From: Kaistia defluvii
GTDB taxonomy: Bacteria; Pseudomonadota; Alphaproteobacteria; Rhizobiales; Kaistiaceae
Assembly: GCF_040548815.1 (NCBI RefSeq)
Contig: NZ_JBEPSM010000001.1
Coordinates: 620,001 to 684,000 of the forward strand
Direction of reading: 5' to 3'
DNA: 64,000 nucleotides
Program-made: the position numbers and the translations under genes
Shown: piece by piece, positions 47,117 to 56,465 of the stretch
Position numbering within the stretch: position 1 is the stretch's first letter
Layout of the letters: the number at the start of each line of letters is the position of its first letter
Notes under the pieces: generated by a model
The model's input: the letters and a program-made list of their open reading frames with translations, nothing else
Database searches by the model: none
Told to the model about the DNA's origin: nothing

Positions 47117-47845
47117 TCAGATATCCTGGTTCTGCGGCAGGATGACGAGGTCGCGGATGGTGGCGTTGGGCGGGCGGGTGACCATGAATACCAGCGCGTC
47201 GGCAATATCCTCCGAACGCAGGCCTTCATGCGCCTCGGCGCGGCGCTCGATCTCGGCCGGATCGGTGATGCCCCAGAGCTCGTTCAGCACGATGCCGGGC
47301 GAGAGCGCGCCGATGCGGACATTGTGCGGTCCGAGTTGGCGGCGGACGCCATGCACGAAGGACTGCACCGCATGCTTGGTGGCCGAATAGACCGGCTCCC
47401 AGTGGATCGCCTGGTGGCCGGAGATCGACGAGGTGACGACGATATCGCCCGAGCGGCGGGCGATCATGCCCGGCAGCACGGCGCGGACGGCGCGGAACAC
47501 GCCATTGACGTTGACGCCGATGACCCGGTCCCATTCGTCCGGATCGCCGGTGGCGACGTCGCCGGTGACATAGCTGCCGGCATTGGCGAACAGGATGTCG
47601 ATCCGGCCGAAATGCGCTTCGGCCTTGGCGACCATCGCCTCGACATCGGCGGCCTTCGTCAGGTCGGCGGGTATGGCGATCGCGTCGCCGCCCAGTTCCT
47701 TCGCCAGCGCCTCGAGCTTCTCGGCCGAGCGAGCGACCAGCACCAGCTTAGCGCCCTCGGCGGCGAAGCGGCGCGCGGCGGCGCGGCCGATGCCGGAGCT
47801 CGCGCCGGTCACAATCATCACCTTGCCGGCAATCGATACGGCCAT
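47117..47845 (-). CDS. SDR oxidoreductase, ribitol dehydrogenase-like
   Basis: A 242-residue short-chain dehydrogenase. The NAD(P) motif is TGASSGIGRAAARRF, the structural motif ANAG, and the catalytic residues are Ser in VTSSISG and Tyr/Lys in YSATK. Segments such as NAGSYVTGDVATGDPDEWDRV, WEPVYSATKHAVQSFVHGVRRQL and the ending RDLVILPQNQDI closely recall Klebsiella/Enterobacter ribitol 2-dehydrogenase. A polyol substrate is therefore likely. It lies 27 bases downstream of a second SDR gene and belongs to the polyol/ketose cluster. Confidence 0.82.
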   Translation of the reverse strand: MAVSIAGKVMIVTGASSGIGRAAARRFAAEGAKLVLVARSAEKLEALAKELGGDAIAIPADLTKAADVEAMVAKAEAHFGRIDILFANAGSYVTGDVATGDPDEWDRVIGVNVNGVFRAVRAVLPGMIARRSGDIVVTSSISGHQAIHWEPVYSATKHAVQSFVHGVRRQLGPHNVRIGALSPGIVLNELWGITDPAEIERRAEAHEGLRSEDIADALVFMVTRPPNATIRDLVILPQNQDI

Positions 47846-47872
47846 GGTGTTTCCTCCATCAATGTCCAGAAA

Positions 47873-48649
47873 TCAGCGAACCGTGTAGCCGCCGTCGACG
47901 AGCAGGTTGGCGCCGTTGACCATCGCCGCGCCGTCGCTGGCGAGATAGAGCGCGGCATAGGCAATTTCTTCCGGCTGCGCGAAGCGGCGGGTCGGGATCT
48001 CGGCGCGGGCGCGCTCGCCCTTTTCGCCGGCCCAGCCGACCCTGGCGAGCTCGGTCTCGACGACGGTCGGCGAGATGCAGTTGGCGGTGATGCCCTTCGG
48101 GCCCCATTCCAGCGCCATGCAATTGGTCATGCCGAGCAGGCCGGCCTTCGAGGCGGAATAGGCGACATGGCCCTCGATGCCAATGACGGCGGCCTGCGAG
48201 GCGATGGTGACGATGCGGCCATAGCCGGCAGCGATCATGTGGCCGGCGACCTCGCGCGAGAAGATGTAGGGCGCCCGCAGATTGACCGCGAGCTGCAGGT
48301 CCCAGCTCTCGGTGGTCGTCGCCTCAGCCGGCGCCAGCGTGCCGATGCCGGCATTGTTGACGAGGATGTCGATCTTGCCGAAATGCGCCGCGACTTCGGC
48401 GACGGCGCGCTCGATGGCGGAAGCGTCGGTCACGTCGCCGGTCCAGCCCTTGTGGCCTGCGCCAAGCGAGGCCGCGAAGTCGTGCACAGCCTCGTTCTTG
48501 TCGAGCAGCGCGAGCGTGGCGCCATTGGCGGCGAAGAGGGTGGCGAGCGCGCGGCCGATGCCGCCGGCGGCGCCGGTGATCAGTGCGACCTTGCCGGTCA
48601 TATCAAAGGGACGCGTCAGGTCGGCGGTAAACGCCTGGTTGGCAGACAT
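47873..48649 (-). CDS. SDR oxidoreductase, polyol dehydrogenase of the GolD/galactitol dehydrogenase type
   Basis: A 258-residue short-chain dehydrogenase. Motifs: TGAAGGIGRALATLF, NNAG, Ser in TIASQAAV and YSASK. The segments ISPTVVETELARVGWAGEKGE and GANLLVDGGYTVR resemble D-threitol dehydrogenase GolD and bacterial galactitol 2-dehydrogenase. It should oxidise a hexitol or tetritol to a ketose; the exact substrate is not readable. First gene of the leftward pair, with an operator-like palindrome 120 bases upstream. Confidence 0.82.
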   Translation of the reverse strand: MSANQAFTADLTRPFDMTGKVALITGAAGGIGRALATLFAANGATLALLDKNEAVHDFAASLGAGHKGWTGDVTDASAIERAVAEVAAHFGKIDILVNNAGIGTLAPAEATTTESWDLQLAVNLRAPYIFSREVAGHMIAAGYGRIVTIASQAAVIGIEGHVAYSASKAGLLGMTNCMALEWGPKGITANCISPTVVETELARVGWAGEKGERARAEIPTRRFAQPEEIAYAALYLASDGAAMVNGANLLVDGGYTVR

Positions 48650-48769
48650 TTCGGTTTCCTCCCAAAACCCTTGCCGGACCTCATGTCCGAACCGGGCGCA
48701 TGGCTTCTCACCGCTCGTTTGTGGCGGTGCGTTCCGCTAAACTAGCGCCGGCCCCCGCTTGAAAGCAAG

Positions 48770-48795
48770 TTTGTTTGCTGCTACTGCCAACAAAT
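48770..48795. promoter_or_regulatory. Operator-like palindrome, copy 1 (divergent SDR / epimerase region)
   Basis: TTTGTTTG-N10-CAACAAAT. The same 8-N10-8 layout occurs at 50105-50130 ahead of the sugar importer. Such TTTGTTnG/CnAACAAA dyads would suit the ROK regulator encoded at 53984-55216; the match is an inference. Confidence 0.55.
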
Positions 48796-48870
48796 AAGCG
48801 ATGTTGAAATCGCACTGGATGTCGATCCGGCCGGAAGCCGGCACGGCGATGGAACCACGAGGAAACGCTG

Positions 48871-49755
48871 ATGAAGAAGCTTGGCATTCATTCGTTCGTC
48901 TGGACCGGCGGCACGACGCAGGAAGACCTCGAAGGCGCGATGAAGAAGTCGCATGACCTCGGCTACGGCCTGATCGAGTTTCCGCGCCTCGACCCGAAGA
49001 AGTTCGACGTCAACTGGCTCGCCAAGCGGCTGCAGGATTACGGCCTCAGGGTCGTCGTCACCATGGGCCTGCCGCTCGATTGCGACGTGTCGTCGGAAGA
49101 TCCGGCCGTGGTCAAGCGCGGCGAGGCCCTGCTGGCCGAGGCCATCTCGATCACCCGCGATCTCGGCGGCTCGAAGCTCGGCGGCATCATCTTCTCCGCC
49201 CACACCAAGTACCAGAGCATGCCGACCCAGAAGGGCTGGGACAACAGCGTCGCCGCGCTCGCCCGCGCCGCTGACATCGGCAAGGCTGCCGGCGTGTCGA
49301 TGAACCTCGAAGTCGTCAACCGCTTCGAGAGCAACCTGCTCAACACCACCGCGCAGGGCCTGGCCTTCATCGAGCAGTCCGGCTCGGACAACATCTTCCT
49401 GCACCTCGACACCTTCCACATGAACATCGAGGAAGCGGATCCGGTCCAGGCGCTGCGCACCGCCGGCAAGAAGCTCGGCTATTTCCACATCGGCGAAAGC
49501 AATCGCGGCTTCCTCGGCTCCGGCGTGATCAACTTCTCGGCGATCTTCGACGCGCTGCTCGAGATCGACTACCAGGACTGGATCACCTTCGAGAGCTTCT
49601 CGACCGAGGTCGTCGACAAGGATCTGTCGATCACCTGCGCGATCTGGCGCAATACCTGGACCGACAATGTCGAAGTGGCGCGTCTGGCCAAGGCCTATAT
49701 CGAGGCGCGCATGGGTGAATCCGCCCGCAAGGCGATCACCGCGCGCACGGTCTGA
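48871..49755 (+). CDS. Ketose 3-epimerase (D-tagatose/D-psicose 3-epimerase family)
   Basis: A 294-residue TIM-barrel sugar isomerase/epimerase. The metal and catalytic residues E147 (NLEVVNRFE), D180 (HLDTFHMNIEE), H206 (GYFHIGESNRG) and E241 (ITFESFS) plus R212 line up, at a constant offset of five, with E152, D185, H211, E246 and R217 of Pseudomonas cichorii D-tagatose 3-epimerase. It should epimerise C3 of free ketoses (tagatose/sorbose or fructose/psicose). The start has CGAGGAAACG upstream. It diverges from the SDR pair and precedes the importer operon. Confidence 0.88.
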   Translation: MKKLGIHSFVWTGGTTQEDLEGAMKKSHDLGYGLIEFPRLDPKKFDVNWLAKRLQDYGLRVVVTMGLPLDCDVSSEDPAVVKRGEALLAEAISITRDLGGSKLGGIIFSAHTKYQSMPTQKGWDNSVAALARAADIGKAAGVSMNLEVVNRFESNLLNTTAQGLAFIEQSGSDNIFLHLDTFHMNIEEADPVQALRTAGKKLGYFHIGESNRGFLGSGVINFSAIFDALLEIDYQDWITFESFSTEVVDKDLSITCAIWRNTWTDNVEVARLAKAYIEARMGESARKAITARTV

Positions 49756-49839
49756 TTGAAGGGCAGGGGGCGGCTGACCCCTGGCTGCCCCTGATCCGCG
49801 GCTCGTCCCGACCCTCCTCCCGGGGACGCGTCGCACCTT

Positions 49840-49876
49840 GATGGATGGCGCCTGCAATGGCTGCCATCCATCCTTT
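49840..49876 (+). terminator. Terminator after the epimerase gene
   Basis: GATGGATGGC, 13-base loop, GCCATCCATC followed by CTTTCC. A perfect 10-bp stem 84 bases after the epimerase stop, separating it from the importer promoter. The rest of the gap 49756-50174 shows no gene. Confidence 0.6.
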
Positions 49877-50081
49877 CCGGCCGGGGGAGGCAGCGATCGT
49901 CGATCGCTGAGCGGCGAGGCCGATGGTTTCGGCCGTGGGATGTCCCGCCAGATCATGATGAAAATTCGGTAGGTTACGCGGATTTGCGCAAGCACTGCGT
50001 GCAGAGCAGAGTCCGCGCTACCGGTCCTTCTTCCTGACACTCGCAACTTGCAAATGACCGTCCGCCTGACCGAACGGCAGG

Positions 50082-50110
50082 TTGACTCATCCGACCCGGA
50101 CAAATATGTT
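50082..50110 (+). promoter_or_regulatory. Promoter of the sugar importer operon
   Basis: TTGACT (50082-50087), 17-base spacer, TATGTT (50105-50110). The operator copy 2 begins at the -10 box, so a bound repressor would block RNA polymerase. Confidence 0.6.
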
Positions 50111-50130
50111 TGGTGTCGCAACGAACAAAA
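50105..50130. promoter_or_regulatory. Operator-like palindrome, copy 2 (importer promoter)
   Basis: TATGTTTG-N10-GAACAAAA, same half-site spacing as the copy at 48770-48795 and overlapping the -10 box. It ends 44 bases before the GTG start of the ATPase gene. Confidence 0.55.
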
Positions 50131-50174
50131 AGAATGGGGCCATCGAGCCCTGATCAACCGGGAGAAACGTCGTA

Positions 50175-51764
50175 GTGGCCGAGCCTGCCTCCCTTGGTGA
50201 GGGCAAGCCGGAACAGGCGCATCACGTCCTCGTTCCGCCAGCCTCCGTATCGCCGTCCGCGCCTCAACAAGGCGTCGTCGCGGATACGGATCTGCTCCTC
50301 GCCGCCACCAGCATTTCCAAGGCCTTTGCCGGCGTTCCGGCGCTGGTCGATGGCCGCATCCGCCTGAAGCGCGGCAGCGTGCACGCGCTCTGCGGCGGCA
50401 ATGGCGCCGGCAAGTCGACCTTCCTCAACATCCTGATGGGCCTGCACCGCGCCGATGCCGGCACGGTGATGGTCAAGGGCAGGGTGGTGCACTACGCCTC
50501 GGCCGCCGAGGCGCTGGCCGACGGCATCGCCATCATCACGCAGGAACTGAGCCCGGTCCTCGACATGACCGTGGCCGAAAACATCTATCTCGGCCGCGAG
50601 CCGCGCCGGTTGGGCTGGTTCGCCGACAAGGCGAGGATGGAGGCGGATGCGGCCGCGCTGTTCGCCCGCCTCGGCTTCGACATCGACGCCCGAGTCACCA
50701 TGCGCTCGCTGTCCGTGGCCAAGATCCAGCTGGTCGAGATCGCCAAGGCGATCAGCCGCGAGAGCGACATCCTGATCATGGACGAGCCGACCTCGGCGAT
50801 CGGCGAGAAGGAAGCGGCGACGCTGTTCAAGGCGATCCGCTCGCTGCAGGACCAGGGCGTCGGCATCATCTACGTCTCGCACCGCCTGACCGACATCTTT
50901 TCCATCGCCGACAGCTACACGGTGTTCCGCGACGGCCGTTTCATCGAGGCGGGCGATCTCGCCGATATCGACCGGCAGCGGCTGATTTCGCTGATCGTTG
51001 GCCGCGATCTGCGCGACCAGGAGGCCCGCAAGAGCACCAGCACCGGCGAACCGATGATCTCGGTCTCCGGCTTCGCGCGCCACGGCCAGTTCGAGGACAT
51101 CTCGCTCGATCTCGCCAAGGGCGAAATCCTCGGCCTCTATGGTTTGATGGGCGCCGGCCGCAGCGAGTTCGCCAATGCGCTCTACGGCAATGCGACGAAG
51201 GATGCCGGTTCGGTCAAGATCGAGGGCAGGCCGGTCGAGATCCGATCGCCGTCCGATGCGCTTTCGAACGGCATCGCCATCGTCACCGAGGATCGCAAGG
51301 AGACGGGCCTCGTCCTGACCTCCAGCGTGTCGGAGAACGTCGTGCTCGCCGCGCTCGACCAGTTTTCGAGCTTCGGCTTCGTCGACGGCAAGAAGGTGGC
51401 GTCGAATGTCGACGGCCAGATCGCCCGTTTCCGCATCCGCACCGCCTCGCGCGACTTGCCGGTCCAGAGCCTTTCCGGCGGCAACCAGCAGAAGGTGGTG
51501 CTGGCGCGCTGCGTCGAGACCGAGCCGAAGATCCTGATCTGCGACGAGCCGACCCGCGGTATCGACGAGGGCGCCAAGCGGGAGGTCTATGCCTTCCTCT
51601 CGGCCTTCGCGGCGGCCGGCAATTCCGTGCTGATGATCTCTTCCGAAATTCCCGAAATTCTCGCCAATGCCGACCGGATCCTCGTGTTCCGGCGCGGGCG
51701 GATCGCGGGCGAACTCAAGGGCGCGGCTGCGACCCAAGAGGCGCTCGTCCATCTGGCAAGCTGA
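50175..51764 (+). CDS. CUT2 sugar ABC transporter ATP-binding protein
   Basis: A 529-residue tandem ATPase of the RbsA/MglA type. An N-terminal tail of about 38 residues precedes domain 1: Walker A GGNGAGKST, signature-like LSVAKIQLVEIAKA and Walker B ILIMDEPTSAI. Domain 2 has the usual degenerate Walker A (GLMGAGRSE), the intact signature LSGGNQQKVVLAR and Walker B ILICDEPTRGID. Start is GTG 50175 with GGGAGAAA upstream. Followed by permease and binding protein; the set imports a monosaccharide, probably the ketose or polyol handled by this cluster. Confidence 0.93.
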   Translation: MAEPASLGEGKPEQAHHVLVPPASVSPSAPQQGVVADTDLLLAATSISKAFAGVPALVDGRIRLKRGSVHALCGGNGAGKSTFLNILMGLHRADAGTVMVKGRVVHYASAAEALADGIAIITQELSPVLDMTVAENIYLGREPRRLGWFADKARMEADAAALFARLGFDIDARVTMRSLSVAKIQLVEIAKAISRESDILIMDEPTSAIGEKEAATLFKAIRSLQDQGVGIIYVSHRLTDIFSIADSYTVFRDGRFIEAGDLADIDRQRLISLIVGRDLRDQEARKSTSTGEPMISVSGFARHGQFEDISLDLAKGEILGLYGLMGAGRSEFANALYGNATKDAGSVKIEGRPVEIRSPSDALSNGIAIVTEDRKETGLVLTSSVSENVVLAALDQFSSFGFVDGKKVASNVDGQIARFRIRTASRDLPVQSLSGGNQQKVVLARCVETEPKILICDEPTRGIDEGAKREVYAFLSAFAAAGNSVLMISSEIPEILANADRILVFRRGRIAGELKGAAATQEALVHLAS

Positions 51765-51781
51765 GCGACCGAGGCGCCTCC

Positions 51782-52768
51782 ATGTCGACCGAACTCTCCA
51801 CCACCGCCGGCGCTGCCGGAGCCAGAAACCAGGCGATCGGCCGGTTCCTGTCGCGCTACGGCATCCTGCTTTCGTTCCTCATCCTGTTCGTGATCCTCTC
51901 CTTCGCGCATCCGAATTTCCTGTCGAGCGGAAATCTGATGAACGTGCTGCGGCAGGTGTCGATCAACGGCATCCTCGCCATCGGCATGACCTTCGTCATC
52001 CTGACCGGCGGCATCGACCTTTCGATCGGCTCGGTGCTGGCGCTGACCGGCGTCGTCGCCGGCAGCCTGGTCACCGGCGCGGATCCCTACAATCCCGCCA
52101 TCGCCTTCTTCGCCGCGGTCGGCGTCGGCGCGCTGTTCGGCGCTTTCAACGGCACGCTGATCGCCCGCTTCTCGGTGCCGGCCTTCGTCGTCACGCTCGG
52201 CATGCTGTCGATGGCGCGCGGCGCGACGCTGCTCTATTCGAACGGCCGGCCGATCCCCAATCTCTCGCCGGAATTTCGCTGGCTTGGGCAGGGCTTCATC
52301 GCCGGCATCCCGGTTCCGGTCATCATTTTCGCGATCGTCTTCTTCGCCGCCTGGATCACGCTGCGCTACACGGTCTATGGCCGCTGGATCTATGCGGTCG
52401 GCGGCAATGTGAAGAGCGCCAAGACGAGCGGCATCCCGACCCGCACCGTGATCTTCTCGGCCTATCTGCTGATGGGCGCGCTGGCCGGTCTCGCCGGCAT
52501 GATCCTGACGGCCCGCACCACCTCGGCGCTGCCGCAGGCGGGCCTCGGCTACGAACTCGACGCGATCGCCGCGGTCGTCATCGGCGGCACTTCGCTGACC
52601 GGTGGCGTCGGCTCGGTGGTCTACACGCTGATCGGCGCGCTGATCATCGGCGTCATCTCGAACGGTCTCGATCTGATGGGGGTGTCGTCCTACTACCAGC
52701 AGATCATCAAGGGCGCGATCATCGTCGTCGCCGTCCTGATCGACCGCTCCAGAAACCTGAATCCTTGA
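51782..52768 (+). CDS. CUT2 sugar ABC transporter permease
   Basis: A 328-residue RbsC-type permease with about eight to ten helices. NLMNVLRQVSINGILAIGMTFVILTGGIDLSIGSVLALTG is the family signature. The cytoplasmic loop motif is AVGGNVKSAKTSGI, and AIAAVVIGGTSLTGGVGSV follows. Seventeen bases after the ATPase gene. A hairpin lies before the binding-protein gene. Confidence 0.93.
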   Translation: MSTELSTTAGAAGARNQAIGRFLSRYGILLSFLILFVILSFAHPNFLSSGNLMNVLRQVSINGILAIGMTFVILTGGIDLSIGSVLALTGVVAGSLVTGADPYNPAIAFFAAVGVGALFGAFNGTLIARFSVPAFVVTLGMLSMARGATLLYSNGRPIPNLSPEFRWLGQGFIAGIPVPVIIFAIVFFAAWITLRYTVYGRWIYAVGGNVKSAKTSGIPTRTVIFSAYLLMGALAGLAGMILTARTTSALPQAGLGYELDAIAAVVIGGTSLTGGVGSVVYTLIGALIIGVISNGLDLMGVSSYYQQIIKGAIIVVAVLIDRSRNLNP

Positions 52769-52774
52769 TGGGAT

Positions 52775-52792
52775 CCGCGTGCTTGCACGCGG
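52775..52792 (+). other. Perfect hairpin between permease and binding-protein genes
   Basis: CCGCGTGC-TT-GCACGCGG, a stem of eight pairs just after the permease stop and 35 bases before the binding-protein start, without a T-run. Such hairpins usually stabilise the mRNA of the strongly expressed binding protein. Confidence 0.5.
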
Positions 52793-52827
52793 GAATACAG
52801 AGCTATGACTGAGGGAGGAAACCCATA

Positions 52828-53847
52828 ATGGCACTCAAGACCTTTACCCGCCGCGGGCTGGCCATGCTGGCCGGCGTCGGCATAGCGGCGCTGACGATCG
52901 GGCAGGCGGCAGCCGCCGACCCCGTCCGCATCGCCGCCGTAGTGCAGAGCCTCGACACGGAATTCAACGTGCTCTGGGCCAATGCCGCCAACCAGCATCC
53001 GCTGGTCAAGGACGGCAGCGTCAAGCTGACCGTGCTCGACGGCCGCATGGACGCGCTGACCCAGTCGAACCAGTTCGACACCGCGATCAGCGAGAAGTAT
53101 GACGCGATCATCTTCGTGCCCGTCGACATCGACGCCGGCAACGATCCCGTCCAGCGCGCCAAGGATGCCGGCATCACCGTCATCGGCTCGAACACGCTGA
53201 TCTCCAACACCGACCTCTACAACGCCTACATCGCCTCGAACGACATCGAGGCCGGCAAGCTGCTGGCCAAGTCCGTCTTCGACAAGATGGGCGGCAAGGG
53301 CAATGTCGTCATCGGCGAAGGCATGATCGGCCAGTCGGCCCAGGTGCAGCGCCTGCAGGGCATCGAAGAGACGCTGAAGGACTATCCCGACATCAAGGTT
53401 CTCGAGCAGAAGACCGCCAACTGGTCGCGCGCCGAGGCCCTGTCGCTTATGGAAAACTGGCTGACCGCGCATGCTGGCCAGATCAACGGCGTCATCGGCG
53501 AGAATGACGAGATCGCCATCGGCGCGCTCGAGGCGATCAAGGCACACGGCCTCGACCCGAAGACCATTCCGGTCGCCGGCGTCGACGGCGTGACCGACGC
53601 GCTGCTCGCCGTCAAGCGCGGCGAGATGATGTCGACGCTGCAGGATGCCGACGCACAGGCCCAGGGCGCGATCGACCTCGCCCTCGTCGCCAAGCAGCCG
53701 GACTACAAGCCGCAGGCCAAGGTCTGGGACGTCAATGGCGGCAAGCTGGCCTGGGAAGGCGGCAAGCAGCAGCATTACTCCGTGCCGTGGATCCCCGTCA
53801 CGCTCGATAACGTCGACGGCCTTCTCGAAATGCGCAAGACGCAGTAA
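52828..53847 (+). CDS. CUT2 sugar-binding periplasmic protein
   Basis: A 339-residue RbsB-type binding protein with a signal peptide (residues 1-30, ending QAAAA). The fold is visible in RIAAVVQSLDTEFNVLWANAA, YDAIIFVPVDIDAGNDPVQRAKDAGI, NGVIGENDEIAIGALEAIKAHG and VAGVDGVTDALLAVKRGEMMSTLQDADAQAQGAI. The start has GAGGGAGGAAA upstream. Third gene of the importer operon; its ligand is unknown but probably a ketose or polyol. Confidence 0.92.
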   Translation: MALKTFTRRGLAMLAGVGIAALTIGQAAAADPVRIAAVVQSLDTEFNVLWANAANQHPLVKDGSVKLTVLDGRMDALTQSNQFDTAISEKYDAIIFVPVDIDAGNDPVQRAKDAGITVIGSNTLISNTDLYNAYIASNDIEAGKLLAKSVFDKMGGKGNVVIGEGMIGQSAQVQRLQGIEETLKDYPDIKVLEQKTANWSRAEALSLMENWLTAHAGQINGVIGENDEIAIGALEAIKAHGLDPKTIPVAGVDGVTDALLAVKRGEMMSTLQDADAQAQGAIDLALVAKQPDYKPQAKVWDVNGGKLAWEGGKQQHYSVPWIPVTLDNVDGLLEMRKTQ

Positions 53848-53983
53848 TCAGGCGTATCGCGCAGAGATTGCGCGCAGCTACTCCGGAGAGGCGGTCTCGG
53901 CCGCCTCTCCCTCTCCGCCCGCGCGGTTCGCTTCCCGCGCGTTCCGGGAAGCCTCCAAGTCGTTCCAGAATGAGTCCCAGATC

Positions 53984-55216
53984 TTGGCAACCCCTCAATC
54001 CGTCCGCTACCTCAACGAAATCCGGGCGCTGAACGCCCTGTTTCGCAGCGGGGGAATGAGCCGGGCCGATCTGGCGCGCATGCTCGGGCTCAACCGCTCG
54101 ACCACCGGCAACATCATTACCAATCTGATGGCCGATGCGCTCGTCGTCGAACTGCCGAATGGCGGTCGGGGCGAGAACGCCGCCAAGACCGGGCGGCCCG
54201 GCATCAACATCGAGATCAATCCGGCCGGCGCGACCTTCCTGGGCGCCGAGATCGGCGTCGACCGGCTGACCGTCGTCGCCATCGACCTCTGCGCCCACGA
54301 GATCCGGCGCATCTCCACCCCGTTCCCGACCCATCAGCAGCCGGTCGAGGACGGCATCGACCGCATCGCCGCGATGATCGCCGAGGTCATCGAGGGCCTG
54401 CCGGACCAGGGCCAGATCCGCGGCCTCTGCGTCACCCTGCCGGCGCTGCTCGACGCGGACGGCAAGGTGCTGAACGCGCTGATCATCGGCTGGCGCGATG
54501 TCGACCTGAAGAGCCTGATCACCCGGCGCCTCGCCGCCCGCTTTCCGAAGCTGGAGCTGGCGGTCTCGATCGAGAACGACGCCAATGCCTTCGCGATCGC
54601 CGAGACCTATCGCGACACCTCGCACAGCGCCGAAACGGTCGCTTTCCTGCTGATCGAGAATGGCGCCGGCGGCGGCATCGTCATTGGCGGCCGACTGTTT
54701 CGCGGCTCGTCCGGTTTTGCCGGCGAATTCGGCCAGATCGTGCTCGGCAGCGAGGGCTTCTATGCCGGGCGGCACAAGCCGGGCCATCTCGAAAGCTATA
54801 TCGGCAAGGACGCCGTGCTGGCGCGCTACCGCGCCAATGGCGCCGCCGAAGGCGCGGATCTCGACCAGTTGCTGGCGGCACTCAAAGCTGGGGAGGCGAG
54901 CGCGATCCGCACGGTGCGCGAATGGGGTGGCGGCCTCGCCATCGGGCTGATCCAGCTTTCGAGCGTGCTCAATCCCGGCGTGATCATCCTCGGCGGCACG
55001 GTCGCGCCGCTGTTCCGCTTCGTCGCCGAAGAGGTCGAGGAAGCCATGCGCCGCGAGTTCCTCGAAGGATTCCCGATGCCCAGGATCGAGGTCTCGGCGC
55101 TGGGCCTCGAAGGTCCCGCGCTGGGTGGCGCGCTGATCATGCATCAGCGAATGTTTTCCATCGACGAGAGCGCGATCTACGCCAGCGCCCAGCCGATCAC
55201 GCTGTTTCAGACGTGA
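53984..55216 (+). CDS. ROK family transcriptional regulator
   Basis: A repressor of about 410 residues. The N-terminal winged helix contains MSRADLARMLGLNRSTTGNII. The ROK sugar-kinase-like domain has FLGAEIGVDRLTVVAIDL (phosphate-1-type loop), IENDANAFAIAE, the ENGAGGGIVIGGRLFRGSSGFAGEFGQ stretch and LNPGVIILGG. The zinc CxCGxxGC cluster of classic ROK proteins is replaced by a SEGFYAGRHKPGHLESY segment without cysteines. The start is uncertain: TTG 53984 gives a normal length; the frame stays open into the preceding gene. Its position in the importer operon suggests it senses the imported sugar and binds the two dyads at 48770 and 50105. Confidence 0.85.
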   Translation: MATPQSVRYLNEIRALNALFRSGGMSRADLARMLGLNRSTTGNIITNLMADALVVELPNGGRGENAAKTGRPGINIEINPAGATFLGAEIGVDRLTVVAIDLCAHEIRRISTPFPTHQQPVEDGIDRIAAMIAEVIEGLPDQGQIRGLCVTLPALLDADGKVLNALIIGWRDVDLKSLITRRLAARFPKLELAVSIENDANAFAIAETYRDTSHSAETVAFLLIENGAGGGIVIGGRLFRGSSGFAGEFGQIVLGSEGFYAGRHKPGHLESYIGKDAVLARYRANGAAEGADLDQLLAALKAGEASAIRTVREWGGGLAIGLIQLSSVLNPGVIILGGTVAPLFRFVAEEVEEAMRREFLEGFPMPRIEVSALGLEGPALGGALIMHQRMFSIDESAIYASAQPITLFQT

Positions 55217-55286
55217 TATCGAGGATGAGGATGCGAACGGCCGTCTCGCCTTTGCCAAGGGCCGTCTTCGCGCAACCTCAAAGCCC

Positions 55287-55450
55287 GTCGCCCCGGCGAA
55301 GGCCGGGGCCCATGAACACAGGCCGAGCAGGCCAGCCTCTCTCTGGCGGGCCTGTGGGTATGGATCCCGGCCTTCGCCGGGATGACCGCGGAGGGGGACG
55401 GCGCTGGCGTTTCGGCGACGTTGCCCGAAGCTCTCCCTCAGGGAGAGGTG
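55287..55450. repeat. Palindromic repeats between the ROK and kinase genes
   Basis: The 292-base gap holds a GTCGCCCCGGCGAAGG-type unit (55287-55313) and an oppositely oriented GTCATCCCGGCGAAGG-type unit (55360-55386), plus GCTCTCCCTCAGGGAGAGGT near 55430-55449. No gene is visible. Confidence 0.75.
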
Positions 55451-55508
55451 AAGTTGCAAGCAAAGCTATCCTGCTCCAGGCGGGCGAGCCCAGGGAGGGG
55501 CGAAGAGT

Positions 55509-56465
55509 ATGATTGAAGGCAAGATCGTCACCATCGGCGAGATCCTCGTCGAGATCATGGCGACCACTCTTGGCCATGGCTTCCTGGAGGCGCAGACGCT
55601 GATCGGGCCGTTCCCGAGCGGCGCGCCGGCGATCTTCATCGACCAGGTCGGCAAGCTTGGCCATCCGGCGGCGATCGTCTCGGCCGTCGGCGACGACGAT
55701 TTCGGCACGGTCAATCTCGAGCGGCTGAAGCAGGACGGCGTCGACGTCTCGGCCGTTGCCATCCATCCCGGCGCCGCCACCGGCAGCGCTTTCGTCCGCT
55801 ACCGCCCCGATGGCGGCCGCGACTTCGTCTTCAACATGCGCGACAGCGCCGCCGGGCGCATCGCCGCGACGCCCGAGGCACAGGCCGTTCTGGCCGAGGC
55901 CGGGCACCTGCATGTGATGGGCTCCGGCCTGCCGGTGCCGGCCGTGTTCGGCATGGTCAGCGCGTCGATCCCCGCCATCAAGGCGCGGGGCGGCACGGTC
56001 TCGTTCGATCCCAACATCCGCGTTGAGATGCTGCGCGACCCCGCCGGCAAGGCAGCGTTCCAGTCCGTGCTGGCGGCGACCGACCTGTTCCTGCCCTCGG
56101 GCGAGGAACTGTCGCTGTTCTCCGGCGAGGCCGACGAGGGCCGCGCCATCGCGGCGCTGCTCGATGCCGGCGTGCAGGAAATCGTGCTGAAGCGCGGCAA
56201 GGCCGGCGCCAGCCATTTCGATCGCAGCGGCCGAACCGACATGCCCGGCTTCGTTGTCGAGGAAATCGACCCGACCGGGGCCGGCGACAGCTTTGGCGCC
56301 ACCTTCCTGGTCGCCCGCCGTCTCGACAAGTCGGTCGAGGATTGCCTGCGCTACGCCAACGCGGCCGGCGCGCGCACCGTCACAGTCAAGGGTCCGATGG
56401 AGGGCACCTCGTCCTTCGCCGAACTCGACGCCTTCATTGCCGCCACGCCGGTGGGAGCCGCCTGA
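55509..56465 (+). CDS. PfkB family sugar kinase, D-tagatose kinase-like
   Basis: A 318-residue ribokinase-fold kinase. [12 protein letters not shown] opens the fold, [18 protein letters not shown] binds sugar, [10 protein letters not shown] is the first PfkB signature and [13 protein letters not shown] the second, with catalytic base D260. The [11 protein letters not shown] and [19 protein letters not shown] segments recall D-tagatose kinases of Agrobacterium. With the epimerase-like partner overlapping it by one base (TGATG), phosphorylation of D-tagatose at C6 is the best guess; fructose kinase is the alternative. Confidence 0.82.
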   Translation: MIEGKIVTIGEILVEIMATTLGHGFLEAQTLIGPFPSGAPAIFIDQVGKLGHPAAIVSAVGDDDFGTVNLERLKQDGVDVSAVAIHPGAATGSAFVRYRPDGGRDFVFNMRDSAAGRIAATPEAQAVLAEAGHLHVMGSGLPVPAVFGMVSASIPAIKARGGTVSFDPNIRVEMLRDPAGKAAFQSVLAATDLFLPSGEELSLFSGEADEGRAIAALLDAGVQEIVLKRGKAGASHFDRSGRTDMPGFVVEEIDPTGAGDSFGATFLVARRLDKSVEDCLRYANAAGARTVTVKGPMEGTSSFAELDAFIAATPVGAA

